This document shows, one piece after another, positions 1 to 11,002 of a DNA stretch of 38,018 bases (the stretch's first letter is position 1; the number at the start of each line of letters is the position of its first letter). Source of the stretch: an uncultured Burkholderiales bacterium (GTDB taxonomy: Bacteria > Pseudomonadota > Gammaproteobacteria > Burkholderiales > Burkholderiaceae_E). The stretch is taken from NCBI GenBank assembly GCA_902826305.1, contig CADEEH010000037.1, positions 1 to 38,018 of the forward strand. Reading direction: 5' to 3'. The translations under genes were made by a program, and so were the position numbers. Under the pieces are notes generated by a model. The model did not search any database, was not told where the DNA came from, and was given only the letters and a program-made list of their open reading frames with translations.

Positions 1-2
1 TC

Positions 3-1016
3 GCGATGGAACTGCTGACCGACGAGGGCGCCGAGGTGCTGCTGGCCAACGACGGCCGGCAGGGCGTCGAACGCGCGCTCGCCGAGCCGATGCCCGATCT
101 GGTCCTGATGGACCTGCAGATGCCGGTGATGGACGGCCTGACGGCCGCCGGCGAGATCCGCAAGCGGCTCGACAACCGGCAGTTGCCGATCATCGCGATG
201 ACCGCGAATGCGATGCCTTCGGACCGCGAGGCCTGCCTGGCGGTCGGCATGAACGACCATGTCGGCAAGCCGTTCGAACTCGACGTGCTGGTCGCGACGA
301 TCCGCAAGTGTGCCCGCCGTGCAGCCGCCGAACCCGCGGTCCGATCGCTGCCGGCCCTGCCCGCGCCGGTTCGGGCCCGATCCGCGCAACCCGAGCTGAT
401 CGACATCGACGGCGCCCTGGCGCGGATGGGCGGCAGGCGCGGCACCTATGCCCGAGCGCTGCAATCGTTCCGCGCCGAGATCGGGACCACGCCCGCACGG
501 CTTGCCGAACTGCTGGCCTCCGGGGACCGCGAGGGCGCCGAACGACTGTTGCACACTTTCAAGGGCTTGGCCGACACGCTCGGGGTGCGGGCGCTGGCCG
601 CGGCCGCCGCCCGGATCGAAAAGGCGATACGCGGCACCGACACCTCGTCTTCCGACGACGAGACGCTTGTCGGCCCGTGGCGCGAGGCGGTCGAGTCACA
701 TCGCGAGGCACTCGACGAGACCTGCCGATCGATGGCCGACGCTCCCCGGCCATCGCCGCCTGACCATGAGACATCGGTGGATACGCCGGCGCTGCGCGCG
801 TTGCTGGCCGAACTGTCCCGGCTGCTGCGCCAGTCCGACATGCGTGCCGTCGAGCTGTGCGAGTCGATCGAGGCATCACTCGGCGACGCGTGGTCGGACC
901 GGTTCGCCGCGGTCCAGGCGGCGATCGGCCAACTCGAGTTCGAGCAAGCCGGCGCTCTGTGCGAGGCGTGGAGCGGGATGCTCGGACCGGAACACGGCGA
1001 CGAAGGATCGACATGA
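3..1016 (+). CDS. REC-Hpt C-terminal part of a (probably hybrid) histidine kinase, 5' end outside window
   Basis: The frame is open to the left edge and the visible protein begins inside a receiver domain: the first strand with its acidic pair is missing, while the phospho-acceptor Asp (residue 36 counting from the ATG at 6, in LVLMDLQMP) and the conserved Lys (88, in VGKPF) are present. An Hpt domain follows at about 130-235, with the phosphorylatable His at 183 in LLHTFKGLADTLG. A further helical stretch of about 100 residues at the C-terminus (240-336) is not recognised. REC followed by Hpt is the usual end of a phosphorelay hybrid kinase, so the kinase core probably lies upstream; that part is inference. 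The stop overlaps the ATG of a small downstream ORF (ATGA). Confidence 0.85.
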   Translation, partial: AMELLTDEGAEVLLANDGRQGVERALAEPMPDLVLMDLQMPVMDGLTAAGEIRKRLDNRQLPIIAMTANAMPSDREACLAVGMNDHVGKPFELDVLVATIRKCARRAAAEPAVRSLPALPAPVRARSAQPELIDIDGALARMGGRRGTYARALQSFRAEIGTTPARLAELLASGDREGAERLLHTFKGLADTLGVRALAAAAARIEKAIRGTDTSSSDDETLVGPWREAVESHREALDETCRSMADAPRPSPPDHETSVDTPALRALLAELSRLLRQSDMRAVELCESIEASLGDAWSDRFAAVQAAIGQLEFEQAGALCEAWSGMLGPEHGDEGST

Positions 1017-1231
1017 GCGTCCGTGGTTCTTCCGAGTCCTCGATCAACGTGGCCTCGGCCGGCCTTTTCGATCAAACGGACGACGCCCCCTTCGGCCAGA
1101 ATCGGCACGGAATTGCTGACGACACACATGAACCGACCGGCCATGCGCCCCGCTGCCCTCTCGTCGCGGCGATCGACGCACAGGAAAGGCCAGGGATCGG
1201 TCATAACGATACCGACAGGGAAAGCCGATGA
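1013..1231 (+). CDS. possible small ORF (72 aa) coupled to both neighbours
   Basis: The ATG overlaps the stop of the preceding REC-Hpt gene as ATGA and is preceded by AAGGA six bases upstream. The TGA overlaps the ATG of the following response regulator, again as ATGA. The predicted peptide is hydrophilic, with no signal peptide, membrane segment or family I recognise. I counted 23 A/T-ending codons among 72, so third-position G+C is lower than expected for these genes, and the alternative is an ordinary 211-nt spacer that happens to be open. The double overlap is the main argument for translation. Confidence 0.35.
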   Translation: MSVRGSSESSINVASAGLFDQTDDAPFGQNRHGIADDTHEPTGHAPRCPLVAAIDAQERPGIGHNDTDRESR

Positions 1232-1636
1232 ACGCCGCTTCGATGCCCAGCCACGACCCGTTGACCGCACTGGTCGTCGACGATGACCCGTTCATGCTCG
1301 AACTCGTCGGTGACATGCTGCGCGAGCTCGGCGTGGCTTCGGTGCAGACCGCACGCAACGGCCTGGAAGCAACCGAAAAACTCGACAAGTCCGGCGGGAC
1401 GCCCGACGTTGTCCTGTGTGACCTCAACATGCCCGCATCCGATGGCTTCCTCTTCATGGAAGGTCTCGCCGCCCGGCGGTTCAAGGGTGCGGTGATCGTG
1501 GTCTCGGGAATGGACAGCCGGACGTTGCAATCGGCGACGCTGATGGCGCGTTTCCACCGGCTGCTCATCCTGGGCACGCTGCCCAAGCCGATCGACCGCA
1601 AGGCACTCGCTTCGGCGCTGGATCGCCTGCCCCGCC

Positions 1637-1653
<17 letters not shown>
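1228..1653 (+). CDS. single-domain response regulator
   Basis: This 141-residue protein is essentially one receiver domain. The acidic pocket is D18-D19 (VVDDD), the phospho-acceptor is D65 in VVLCDLNMP, the switch residue is probably S93 and the conserved Lys is K120 in LPKPI. There is no output domain, so it probably passes phosphate within the relay or acts through protein contacts. A purine-rich site (AGGGAAA) precedes the ATG. Its 3' end overlaps the start of the downstream hybrid kinase by 17 nt, which implies co-translation. Confidence 0.85.
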
Positions 1654-4194
<2,541 letters not shown>

Positions 4195-4198
<4 letters not shown>

Positions 4199-5340
4199 GC
4201 CACGACATCCGCAACAACCGGCCGCGACACGTGCGCGGCATCGTCCGCGTCGCATTGGCGCTGTCCGCCTCGGTGCTGGCCGCTCTTCCGCTGATCGCTG
4301 CGCCGGGCGTGATCACGATCACCAGCTGGGCAACGACGAGTGCCCTCGTCGCGCTGCTCGCCTGGCATCCGGGTGCGCGCAGGACCGAGCCGGGGCCGGC
4401 GGCCGAGCCGCTGGCGACCGTCAGCGGTGACGAACCGGTGTCTGATCTGCTCGGGCACGTCCTGCCGGTGTGGCTGCATCATCTGGGATCGGTGAAGACA
4501 CAAAGTGAGCAGGCGGTCAACGAGCTGGTCTCGAGCTTCGCATCGCTGAACCGGCAGTTCGACGACGCCGGGTTCATCGGCGACGCCGGCATCGACGGGA
4601 AAGGCCAGGCCACGTTCAGCCTGCTGACACTGTGTGAACGCGAACTGCGGCCGGTCGTGCGCACGATGAGCCTGATGCTCGACAGCAAGTCGGCACTGGT
4701 GAAATCGGTCAACGAACTCGCCGAAGCGACGCAGGAGCTGCAGGGCATGGCCCGTGATGTCGGGCGGATCGCCTCGCACACCAACATCCTGGCGATCAAC
4801 GCGGCGGTCGAGGCCGCTCACGCCGGAGATGCCGGCCGTGGCTTTTCGGTGATCGCCAACGAGATCCGCAAGCTGTCCCAGTCGTCGGCCGCAACCGGCA
4901 AGAAGATCGCCGACCGGATGGCGCAGGTCGAACGGATCACGCGGGCGACCGTGCAGACCGCCAGCGAGGCGTCGGAGAACGATCGCGAGGTGATCGAGAT
5001 GTCCGGCAGTGTCGTGCAGGACGTGCTGGAGCACGTGCGCGAGATGGGACGCAATGCCGACCGGATGCGCGAGAAGGGTCTCGTGATCCGCCGCGACACC
5101 GAGAACCTGCTGGTCAACCTGCAGTTCCAGGACCGCATGAGCCAGATCCTGAACGCACTCGACCAGGACATGCAGCGGATGCAGCAGGCGACACACGAAC
5201 GGGCGATGCTGCCGGCGCCGGCCGAGTGGCTCGACCGCCTGGCGACCACCTACACGATGGACGACCAGCGCAATGCGGGGATGAAGGCACCCGCGACGCA
5301 GTCCTCGTCGGCGCCGGCCGACGAGGTGGTCTTTTTCTGA
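4195..5340 (+). CDS. membrane-anchored MCP-like signalling protein without periplasmic sensor
   Basis: I place the start at the GTG overlapping the stop of the hybrid kinase (GTGA); the open frame upstream of it lies entirely within that gene. The 381-residue product has two closely spaced hydrophobic segments between about 16 and 56 with almost nothing between them, then a helical region. The methyl-accepting signalling tip includes [20 protein letters not shown]. It lacks a ligand-binding domain, and the extreme C-terminus is acidic-hydrophobic (ADEVVFF). No cheA, cheW, cheR or cheB is seen nearby, so it may signal to the adjacent hybrid kinases and CheY-like protein rather than to a flagellar array. 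That role is inference. Confidence 0.8.
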
Positions 5341-5357
5341 ACCTGCCGAGGTATCCG

Positions 5358-5735
5358 ATGGCCAAGACAATCATGATCGTCGACGACTCCGCGAGCCTGC
5401 GCTCGGTGGTCAACATCGCGCTGAGCCGCGCCGGCTACGAGGTGCTGGAAGCCAGCGACGGCCAGGACGCACTGAAGAAGCTGTCGACGCTCGGTGCACG
5501 CAAGGTCCACCTGATCATCTCGGACGTGAACATGCCGGTGATGGGCGGCATCGAGTTCGTCACCCAGCTCAAGCAGACCCCGGCCTTCAAGTTCACGCCG
5601 GTGATCATGCTGACCACCGAGGGCCAGGAGGCGGCGAAGGAGAAGGGGCGCGCGGCCGGTGCAAAAGCCTGGGTGATGAAGCCGTTCAACCCGACCCAGA
5701 TGCTGGCCGCGGTCTCCAAGCTGATCCTGCCTTGA
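5358..5735 (+). CDS. CheY-like response regulator
   Basis: A 125-residue stand-alone receiver beginning MAKTIMIVDDSAS. The acidic pair is D9-D10, the phospho-acceptor D56 is in IISDVNMP, the Thr switch lies in MLTTEG and the Lys is K108 in VMKPF. The ATG at 5358 follows GAGG at suitable spacing, 17 nt after the stop of the MCP-like gene; the longer open frame upstream lies inside that gene. It is close to CheY in length and motif layout, and is the last gene of the signalling operon. The final codons and stop are the first copy of a degenerate 37-bp tandem repeat (5703-5813). Confidence 0.88.
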   Translation: MAKTIMIVDDSASLRSVVNIALSRAGYEVLEASDGQDALKKLSTLGARKVHLIISDVNMPVMGGIEFVTQLKQTPAFKFTPVIMLTTEGQEAAKEKGRAAGAKAWVMKPFNPTQMLAAVSKLILP

Positions 5736-5813
5736 GCCGCTGGCCGCGGTCTCCAGGCTGATCCTCCTCTGAGCCGCTAGCCACGGTTTCCAAGCGGGAC
5801 TTCCCTTGAAGCA
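5703..5813. repeat. three degenerate 37-bp tandem copies covering the 3' end of the CheY-like gene
   Basis: Units at 5703-5739, 5740-5776 and 5777-5813 align without gaps. Each begins CTGGCCGCGGTCTCCAAG or a close variant. Unit 1 encodes the last residues and stop of the CheY-like protein. Unit 2 differs from it at a few positions, and unit 3 is more diverged. The array fills the gap before the convergent kinase gene. Confidence 0.85.
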
Positions 5814-5836
5814 TCGAGGCGCCTCGGATGGAGGCG

Positions 5837-7990
5837 TCAGCGGATCTCGCGGATCTCGAACGAACGCGCGCCGAATCGCGCACACTGCACATCCCCCGGC
5901 GCACACGTGGCGACCCGGCCCGCGAAGACCATCGGTCCCTGCGAACCGAACACCCCTTCGGCGATCGTGCGCTCGAACTCGGCGAAGGGTTCGACGGTGC
6001 GCAGGCCGGCCGCGCTGAAGTCACGCGGCGCGGCCGACACGATCGCGAGGAAACGATCGGTGCCCTCCGGGCCGTCGGCGACCATCGCCCAGTTGGCGCG
6101 AGGCAGCGCGAGCGGCTTGTCGGGCCCGATCCGGTTGTTGCGATCGAGGGAGTTCGGAAACAGCAGGTGGAAATGCGACCGGTCGGTGCCCGCCATCAGC
6201 AGGTAGACGAATCCGGGTTGTGAACTGGTGATGCTGAAACGCAGCCGGTCCTTGCCGATACGCACCGCGTCGCGCTCGAGCTGCACGCCGACCTGCCAAC
6301 CCGGATCGCCGGCACTGGCCAGCGCATCGATCACCGCGTCGGGTGAATAGGCGGGGCCGATCGGCGGCGGGACGTCCTGCGTGACCGGCGGCGGCGCCAC
6401 CTCCAGGGTCGGCGGCGGCGCAGTGCCGCCGGTGGGCGGCGTGACGCGGGGGCCGCGATCCTCGGTGACGACACCACCGTCGGTCCTGCCCTGCTCCCTG
6501 GTGGCGGGTGCGCCCTTGTCCGCGGCATCGCCGGTCTTCGAGCCCCCGCTGTCCTTCACGTCGCCCCGGAGCGTGGCCTGCTTCGTGCCTCCGGTCGATG
6601 GTGTCCCACCGCCACCGAACCACCACGCACTCGCGACCACGATGCCGACCACGGCCACCGCGGCACCGATCGCCGCGCCCCACGACCTGCCGCTGCCTGC
6701 GGACAAGTCGACCGGTGCCGGCTGACCGGACCGGGGAATCGACGGTGGCGGGGCCGCCGGTGTCCGCAAGCCGGCATCGGGCATCGGACCGTCGCCGAAC
6801 AACGGACCGCCGAGATCGTTTCCCGCTGGTGGCGGTGGCATGCCGGCCGGAGTGGACAACGGAGCCGCCCCGGCAAACCGGGGCGGCATCGACGGCGGGG
6901 CGCCGCGTGCGGGTGCAATCGTCGTGGCGTCCCAGTCGTTGCCGATCGACGCGGCGCCGGCGCCCGACGCCGATACCGGTGGCTTCCATGCTGCCTGCGT
7001 CACGTCGAACGGATCGCCGGGAATCAGCGGGGCGCCGGGCGACGTGTCCGTGGGCACGAGTCCCGGCGACACGGGGGCCGCTGCCGGGGTCCACAACGTC
7101 GTCGGCACCACGTCGGCGAAGCCGAGTTCGCGCCGGAAGTCGGCCATGGACGCGATCCGGTCCTCGATCCGGACCGCGAGTGCATGCCGGATCGCCGCGC
7201 AGAACGGCGCCGACAGTGCGGCCGGTCCGTCCGGGGTCAGCGGTTCGAGTGTGTCGTTCATCATCCGCGACACCGACGGCGGCGGTGTCCTGCCGGTCAC
7301 GCAGTAGTGCACGACCGCCGCCAGCGCATACACGTCGGTCCACGGACCCTGCCGCATGTCCGGGCCGTTCACGTACTGCTCGATCGGCGCGAAGCCGGGC
7401 TTGAGGATCACCGTCAGGTCCTGCGTGACGTCGCTGATCACCTTGCGGGCCGCGCCGAAGTCGAGCAGCAATGGCCGGCCGGTTTCGAGGATCAGGATGT
7501 TGTCCGGTGCGATGTCGCGATGGAAGCAGTTGGCCGCGTGCAGCTGGTCGAGCGCATCGAGCAGCGGCGCAAGCAGGTCACGCAGCCACTGCTCCGACGG
7601 CGGCCCGCCGGGCTGGCGCAGCGCCTCGCGCAGCGTCGGGCCGCGGTAATACGGCATCACCATGTACGCGGTGCCGTTGGCTTCCCAGAACCGGAACACC
7701 TTGACCAGCGCCGGATGATCGAACTGCGCGAGCAGCCGCGCCTCGTTGACGAAGCTGCGCAGCGCGGCGTCGAAGGTGTCGCGCATCCGCGGCGAGCGCA
7801 CCTCGACGTCGACACCCGAGCCGCGACGGGCGAGCGCCGACGGCATGAACTCCTTGAGTGCGACCTGGCGTTCGAGCAGGTGGTCCTTCGCCAGGTAGAC
7901 GATGCCGAAGCCGCCCTCGCCGACCAGGCCGGAGATCTCGAACTCGGCGAGCCGCGTGCCGATCGACAGTGCGTGGGAGGACTCGGTCAT
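5837..7990 (-). CDS. ppkA: transmembrane Ser/Thr protein kinase with C-terminal DUF4384-like domain (T6SS PpkA-type)
   Basis: The 717-residue protein starts with a eukaryotic-type kinase domain (about 17-290): glycine loop GEGGFG (24-29), Lys46 in ALKEF, Glu83, HRD (157-159), Asn164 and DFG (177-179). The catalytic loop reads HRDIAPDN, without the Lys usual two residues after the catalytic Asp. A Pro/Ala/Gly-rich linker leads to one transmembrane helix (about 437-458), a second low-complexity linker and a DUF4384-like module (about 566-655; GFVYLL, LLFPNSLDRNN, GPEGTDRFLAIVS). The kinase should face the cytosol and DUF4384 the periplasm. It follows the PP2C and FHA genes on the same strand, the set used for threonine-phosphorylation control of T6SS. 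P. aeruginosa PpkA has a different C-terminus, so the symbol rests on context. Confidence 0.85.
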   Translation of the reverse strand: MTESSHALSIGTRLAEFEISGLVGEGGFGIVYLAKDHLLERQVALKEFMPSALARRGSGVDVEVRSPRMRDTFDAALRSFVNEARLLAQFDHPALVKVFRFWEANGTAYMVMPYYRGPTLREALRQPGGPPSEQWLRDLLAPLLDALDQLHAANCFHRDIAPDNILILETGRPLLLDFGAARKVISDVTQDLTVILKPGFAPIEQYVNGPDMRQGPWTDVYALAAVVHYCVTGRTPPPSVSRMMNDTLEPLTPDGPAALSAPFCAAIRHALAVRIEDRIASMADFRRELGFADVVPTTLWTPAAAPVSPGLVPTDTSPGAPLIPGDPFDVTQAAWKPPVSASGAGAASIGNDWDATTIAPARGAPPSMPPRFAGAAPLSTPAGMPPPPAGNDLGGPLFGDGPMPDAGLRTPAAPPPSIPRSGQPAPVDLSAGSGRSWGAAIGAAVAVVGIVVASAWWFGGGGTPSTGGTKQATLRGDVKDSGGSKTGDAADKGAPATREQGRTDGGVVTEDRGPRVTPPTGGTAPPPTLEVAPPPVTQDVPPPIGPAYSPDAVIDALASAGDPGWQVGVQLERDAVRIGKDRLRFSITSSQPGFVYLLMAGTDRSHFHLLFPNSLDRNNRIGPDKPLALPRANWAMVADGPEGTDRFLAIVSAAPRDFSAAGLRTVEPFAEFERTIAEGVFGSQGPMVFAGRVATCAPGDVQCARFGARSFEIREIR

Positions 7991-8074
7991 CGGCGCTCGC
8001 TCATTGACACTCGCTCATTGACACTCGCTCATTGACACCGGCTCATCGACACTCGCTCGTCGATGCTCGCTCCT
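7977..8074 (-). repeat. 14-bp tandem repeat ladder ending in the kinase start codon
   Basis: On the minus strand, seven consecutive 14-nt units run from 8074 to 7977. The clearest copies, at 8032-8019 and 8018-8005, read ATGAGCGAGTGTCA. The last unit (7990-7977) is the first 14 nt of the kinase gene, ATGACCGAGTCCTC. Units starting at 8046, 8032, 8018 and 8004 each carry an ATG that opens a five-codon ORF (MSRCQ, MSECQ, MSECQ, MSERR). Each TGA overlaps the next ATG as ATGA, and the last overlaps the kinase ATG. The array fills most of the space between the phosphatase stop and the kinase start. Confidence 0.9.
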
Positions 8075-8081
8075 GGCACGA

Positions 8082-8891
8082 TCAGCCACCGGGGACCGGC
8101 GCGGCGCCGATCCGGGTCGAAAAATCCATGGGACCGTACCAGACGGCGATCGCCGAGTAGTTGTCCTGGCGATCCCCGCCGGTGGCCGCGACACGGGCGG
8201 CCATCGCATCGAGCCATGACTGTGCCGAACCCGCCCGCTGCAGCATGCCTTCCATCTCCGTCTCGTCGACGAATTCCCAGAACCCGTCGCTGCACAACAG
8301 GAATGCGTCGCCGCTCTCCAGTTTCACGGTGACACCCGTCACCTCGGGCTTGAAGCCCTGGTCGATCCCCAGCGAGCCGGTCAGCACGTTGCGTTGCGGA
8401 TTGCCGCGACGCGCGTCGGGATCGGCGAAACCGGCGTCCACCAGCGACTGGTACAGGCTGTGGTCGCGGGTCTGCGCGGACAGGTGCCCGTCCCGGAACA
8501 GGTACAACCGGGAATCGCCGACGTGTGCCCAGACCGCGGCGTCGCTGGCGGGATCAAGCGCCAGCACGACAAGTGTCGCACGCATGTCGCCGTGTCCTGG
8601 ATCGGTCCGCTGCCGGCCCAGCACCGCGGCATTGGCCCGATGCATCAGCGCCAGCGCGTGGGCCGGCGTGCAGCGCGGATCGGCGGCGAATCCGTCGAGA
8701 ACCGACCGCACCGCGGTGCGTGCCGCGATGTCCCCGCCACCGTGGCCACCGGCACCGTCGGCCAGCACACAACACAGCGGCTGTGTGCCCCAGTAGCCAC
8801 ACGCATCCTCGTTTCGCTCGCGTCCGCCGATGTGCGAGACGAGCCCCAGAGTCAGCTGGTCGGCGAGCACGGCGTCCCGTTCAGCGCTCAC
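8082..8891 (-). CDS. pppA: PP2C-family Ser/Thr protein phosphatase (T6SS PppA-type)
   Basis: I choose the GTG at 8891, which overlaps the 3' end of the FHA gene by 11 nt and gives a 269-residue protein opening directly into the PP2C fold. In-frame ATGs further upstream lie inside the FHA gene. The metal-binding motifs are all present: RNEDA (D29), ADGAGGHGGG (D45), GDSRLY (125-130), SDGFWEF (D202) and DNYSAIAV (D243). No signal peptide or membrane segment is seen, so it is cytosolic. PP2C phosphatases beside FHA and kinase genes reverse phosphorylation in the T6SS threonine-phosphorylation pathway, so the likely substrates are the kinase and the FHA partner, by inference. Confidence 0.9.
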   Translation of the reverse strand: MSAERDAVLADQLTLGLVSHIGGRERNEDACGYWGTQPLCCVLADGAGGHGGGDIAARTAVRSVLDGFAADPRCTPAHALALMHRANAAVLGRQRTDPGHGDMRATLVVLALDPASDAAVWAHVGDSRLYLFRDGHLSAQTRDHSLYQSLVDAGFADPDARRGNPQRNVLTGSLGIDQGFKPEVTGVTVKLESGDAFLLCSDGFWEFVDETEMEGMLQRAGSAQSWLDAMAARVAATGGDRQDNYSAIAVWYGPMDFSTRIGAAPVPGG

Positions 8892-10905
8892 GCAACCGGG
8901 CGCTCTGCGCTTCGTAGGCGTCGACGAACGCGCGGCCGAACAACGCATCGAAATCATCCTCGGCCTCGCGCGAGATCTCCCCGTACAGTTCGACGAACAA
9001 TTCCCACAGTCGTGCCCGTCGTCCGTTCGGCAGCACCGAGTCGATCACCGCCTTCCTCGTCAGCCGGGCTTCGAGCTGCTGCGGATCGAAGCGGGCGATC
9101 AGCCCGTGCATCGCCTCCCTGACCCCGGCCACGAACGCGATCTGGTGAGCGAGCAGGTCGCGGTAGGCGTCGTCCAGCGCCGGCGCGGGTGCCATGAATC
9201 CCGGCACCGGCGCCGCCGACAGCAGGTGGGCGAGCGCGGCCCGCGAATCGGTGGCGAACTTCAGCGGATTGTTGTCGCTGGCACTGATCCGGGTCACGTC
9301 GGCCCGCATCTCGTGTTTCAGGGTCGCGCGCGCGGCGAGCAGGTCGACGGTTCCCTGCGCGACCAGCCGCATCAGTTCACCGAGACGGCGCATCGTCTCC
9401 GGTGTCAGCATCGATGCCTCCGACTGGCCGGGCACACGCGGCAACTCGGCCAAGCCGGCACCGGCAAGGAACTCGCGGGTCAGCGCGGCCAGCAGATCGG
9501 ACTGCGGCGGGGCTGCTCGGGACACCTGCTCGCCGGACGGCGACGCGGGCCTTGGTGCCGCCGGCGCGAACGGGTCGTCGGCCGCGGACCCCGGCGGCGG
9601 ATCGTGTGCGACGACACCCGCCGCGGGGCGGTCGACAACATGCCGCGCGGCCCGCGCGACACGGGTTCCGACCGTCGAGGCAAGCGCCTGGAGCTGTTCG
9701 TTGTTCAACCGGTCGAGCAGCTCGGTCGGACGGGTCTTCGGCACCGCCGCGAAATCCGCGCGGTGTGAATCGGCCGTGCGCTCGGCGATCGAACGCACCA
9801 TGTCGTCGGGAAGGTAGGACGGGGGTGAGCCCGCGAGGTCCGGCGCCGGGATTGTCGGCAACGCGGTTGGCGATGCGGCCGGAGGCGCCGGTGTTGCGGG
9901 TGGCGTGTTCGACGGCGCTGCGTGGGCATCGGTCACCGTGGACCACGACAGCACCGGTCCGTCGCGACGATCGCCCGCGGGCGCGGGCACCGATGCCGGC
10001 GGTGCGCCGATGGACACCGGCGACGCAGCCGAACGCGACCCGGGCGCGAGGCCGAACGTCGTCGGCGGAATCGCCTCGGGCAATCGCATCGAGCCGTGCA
10101 GTTCCGGCAGATGGTCGGGCACCGGCGCACCCACGGCAGTTGCGCGACCGGTGTAGGGGGCGAGCGGATCGAGCGAGGTCTCCGGCGCCTGCGAGGGCAA
10201 GCGATCACCGAGCGGCGCTCCGATCGCCAACGGATCACTTGCCGCCTCGGGGCCGAGCTTGAACAACGCGTCGATGCTCTCGCCGGCACGACGCCCGGGG
10301 TCGAGTGAACTCGCGTAGTCGCCGCCGATGCCCAGCGGATCACCGGCGCTCGGCCTGGGCAGCATCGGATCGGCCGCCCGAGTCGGCGGCGCCGCGAAAG
10401 GATCGAGCGGGTCGAAGGCGGCCGGCACGGCAGGCGCCGGTGACGACCGGGGCGCCGGCGCCTCCTGCGGGCCCGCGACGGATCGGGTCGCCGGTGACGG
10501 GGGTGCGGCGAACGGGTCGAAGTCCTCGGGTATCGAGGCCCCGAATCGGCGCGATGCCGGGCTCGCCGCCTGGGGGCCGACCGTCCCGCCCTGAGCCGAT
10601 TCGATCAGCAACTCGTATTCGGCCACCAGCATCCGGTCACCGGGTCCGATCCGTGCCGGACGATTGGCCGGCAGTTCGACGCCGTTCAGGATCAGCGGTG
10701 TCGACGAGCCGGTGGAGACGACGCTGAAGCCATCCCCGGTCGCGACGATCTGGGCCTGGCGTCGCGAGATGTGTTTGCCCGGACTGGGCAACACCAGCGT
10801 GTTGTCCGGAGCGCGGCCGATCGTGCCGCCCGCGGCCTCGAAGTCCGCCGACAGGGGCACCACCAGCGGCCGGCCCATCTGGCTGAGCACGCGAATCCGA
10901 AGCAT
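8881..10905 (-). CDS. tagH: FHA-domain T6SS protein (TagH/Fha)
   Basis: I start at the ATG at 10905, preceded by GGGAA; a GTG five codons earlier (10920) has no visible ribosome site. The 674-residue product opens with a phosphothreonine-binding FHA domain (about 1-100; GR at 30-31, HISRRQ at 45-50, N74). A long Pro/Ala-rich disordered centre follows. The last 190 residues match the conserved C-terminal domain of T6SS FHA proteins (LTPETMRRLGELMRL, NNPLKF, LWELFVELYGEISREAEDDF). The family binds phosphorylated partners to license T6SS assembly. It overlaps the phosphatase gene by 11 nt. Confidence 0.9.
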   Translation of the reverse strand: MLRIRVLSQMGRPLVVPLSADFEAAGGTIGRAPDNTLVLPSPGKHISRRQAQIVATGDGFSVVSTGSSTPLILNGVELPANRPARIGPGDRMLVAEYELLIESAQGGTVGPQAASPASRRFGASIPEDFDPFAAPPSPATRSVAGPQEAPAPRSSPAPAVPAAFDPLDPFAAPPTRAADPMLPRPSAGDPLGIGGDYASSLDPGRRAGESIDALFKLGPEAASDPLAIGAPLGDRLPSQAPETSLDPLAPYTGRATAVGAPVPDHLPELHGSMRLPEAIPPTTFGLAPGSRSAASPVSIGAPPASVPAPAGDRRDGPVLSWSTVTDAHAAPSNTPPATPAPPAASPTALPTIPAPDLAGSPPSYLPDDMVRSIAERTADSHRADFAAVPKTRPTELLDRLNNEQLQALASTVGTRVARAARHVVDRPAAGVVAHDPPPGSAADDPFAPAAPRPASPSGEQVSRAAPPQSDLLAALTREFLAGAGLAELPRVPGQSEASMLTPETMRRLGELMRLVAQGTVDLLAARATLKHEMRADVTRISASDNNPLKFATDSRAALAHLLSAAPVPGFMAPAPALDDAYRDLLAHQIAFVAGVREAMHGLIARFDPQQLEARLTRKAVIDSVLPNGRRARLWELFVELYGEISREAEDDFDALFGRAFVDAYEAQSARLRER

Positions 10906-10914
10906 CGTTGTTCC

Positions 10915-10934
10915 CGTCACGTCGAACCGTGACG
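10915..10934. other. 7-bp inverted repeat upstream of tagH
   Basis: CGTCACG (10915-10921) and CGTGACG (10928-10934) are perfect reverse complements around a 6-nt loop, 10 nt upstream of the tagH ATG in the gap after mltA. There is no T run, so a terminator is unlikely. It could be an operator or a leader hairpin affecting translation. Confidence 0.35.
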
Positions 10935-11002
10935 ATAAGCGACGAGGGGCAGGTCAACAAGCGCCACGCATCGACGGCCCGCCGTTCCCATGAAGACGGG
11001 AA

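Noticed and set aside
7977-8074. CRISPR array
   Set aside because: The 14-bp units are directly adjacent with no spacers, are too short, and no cas genes are present.
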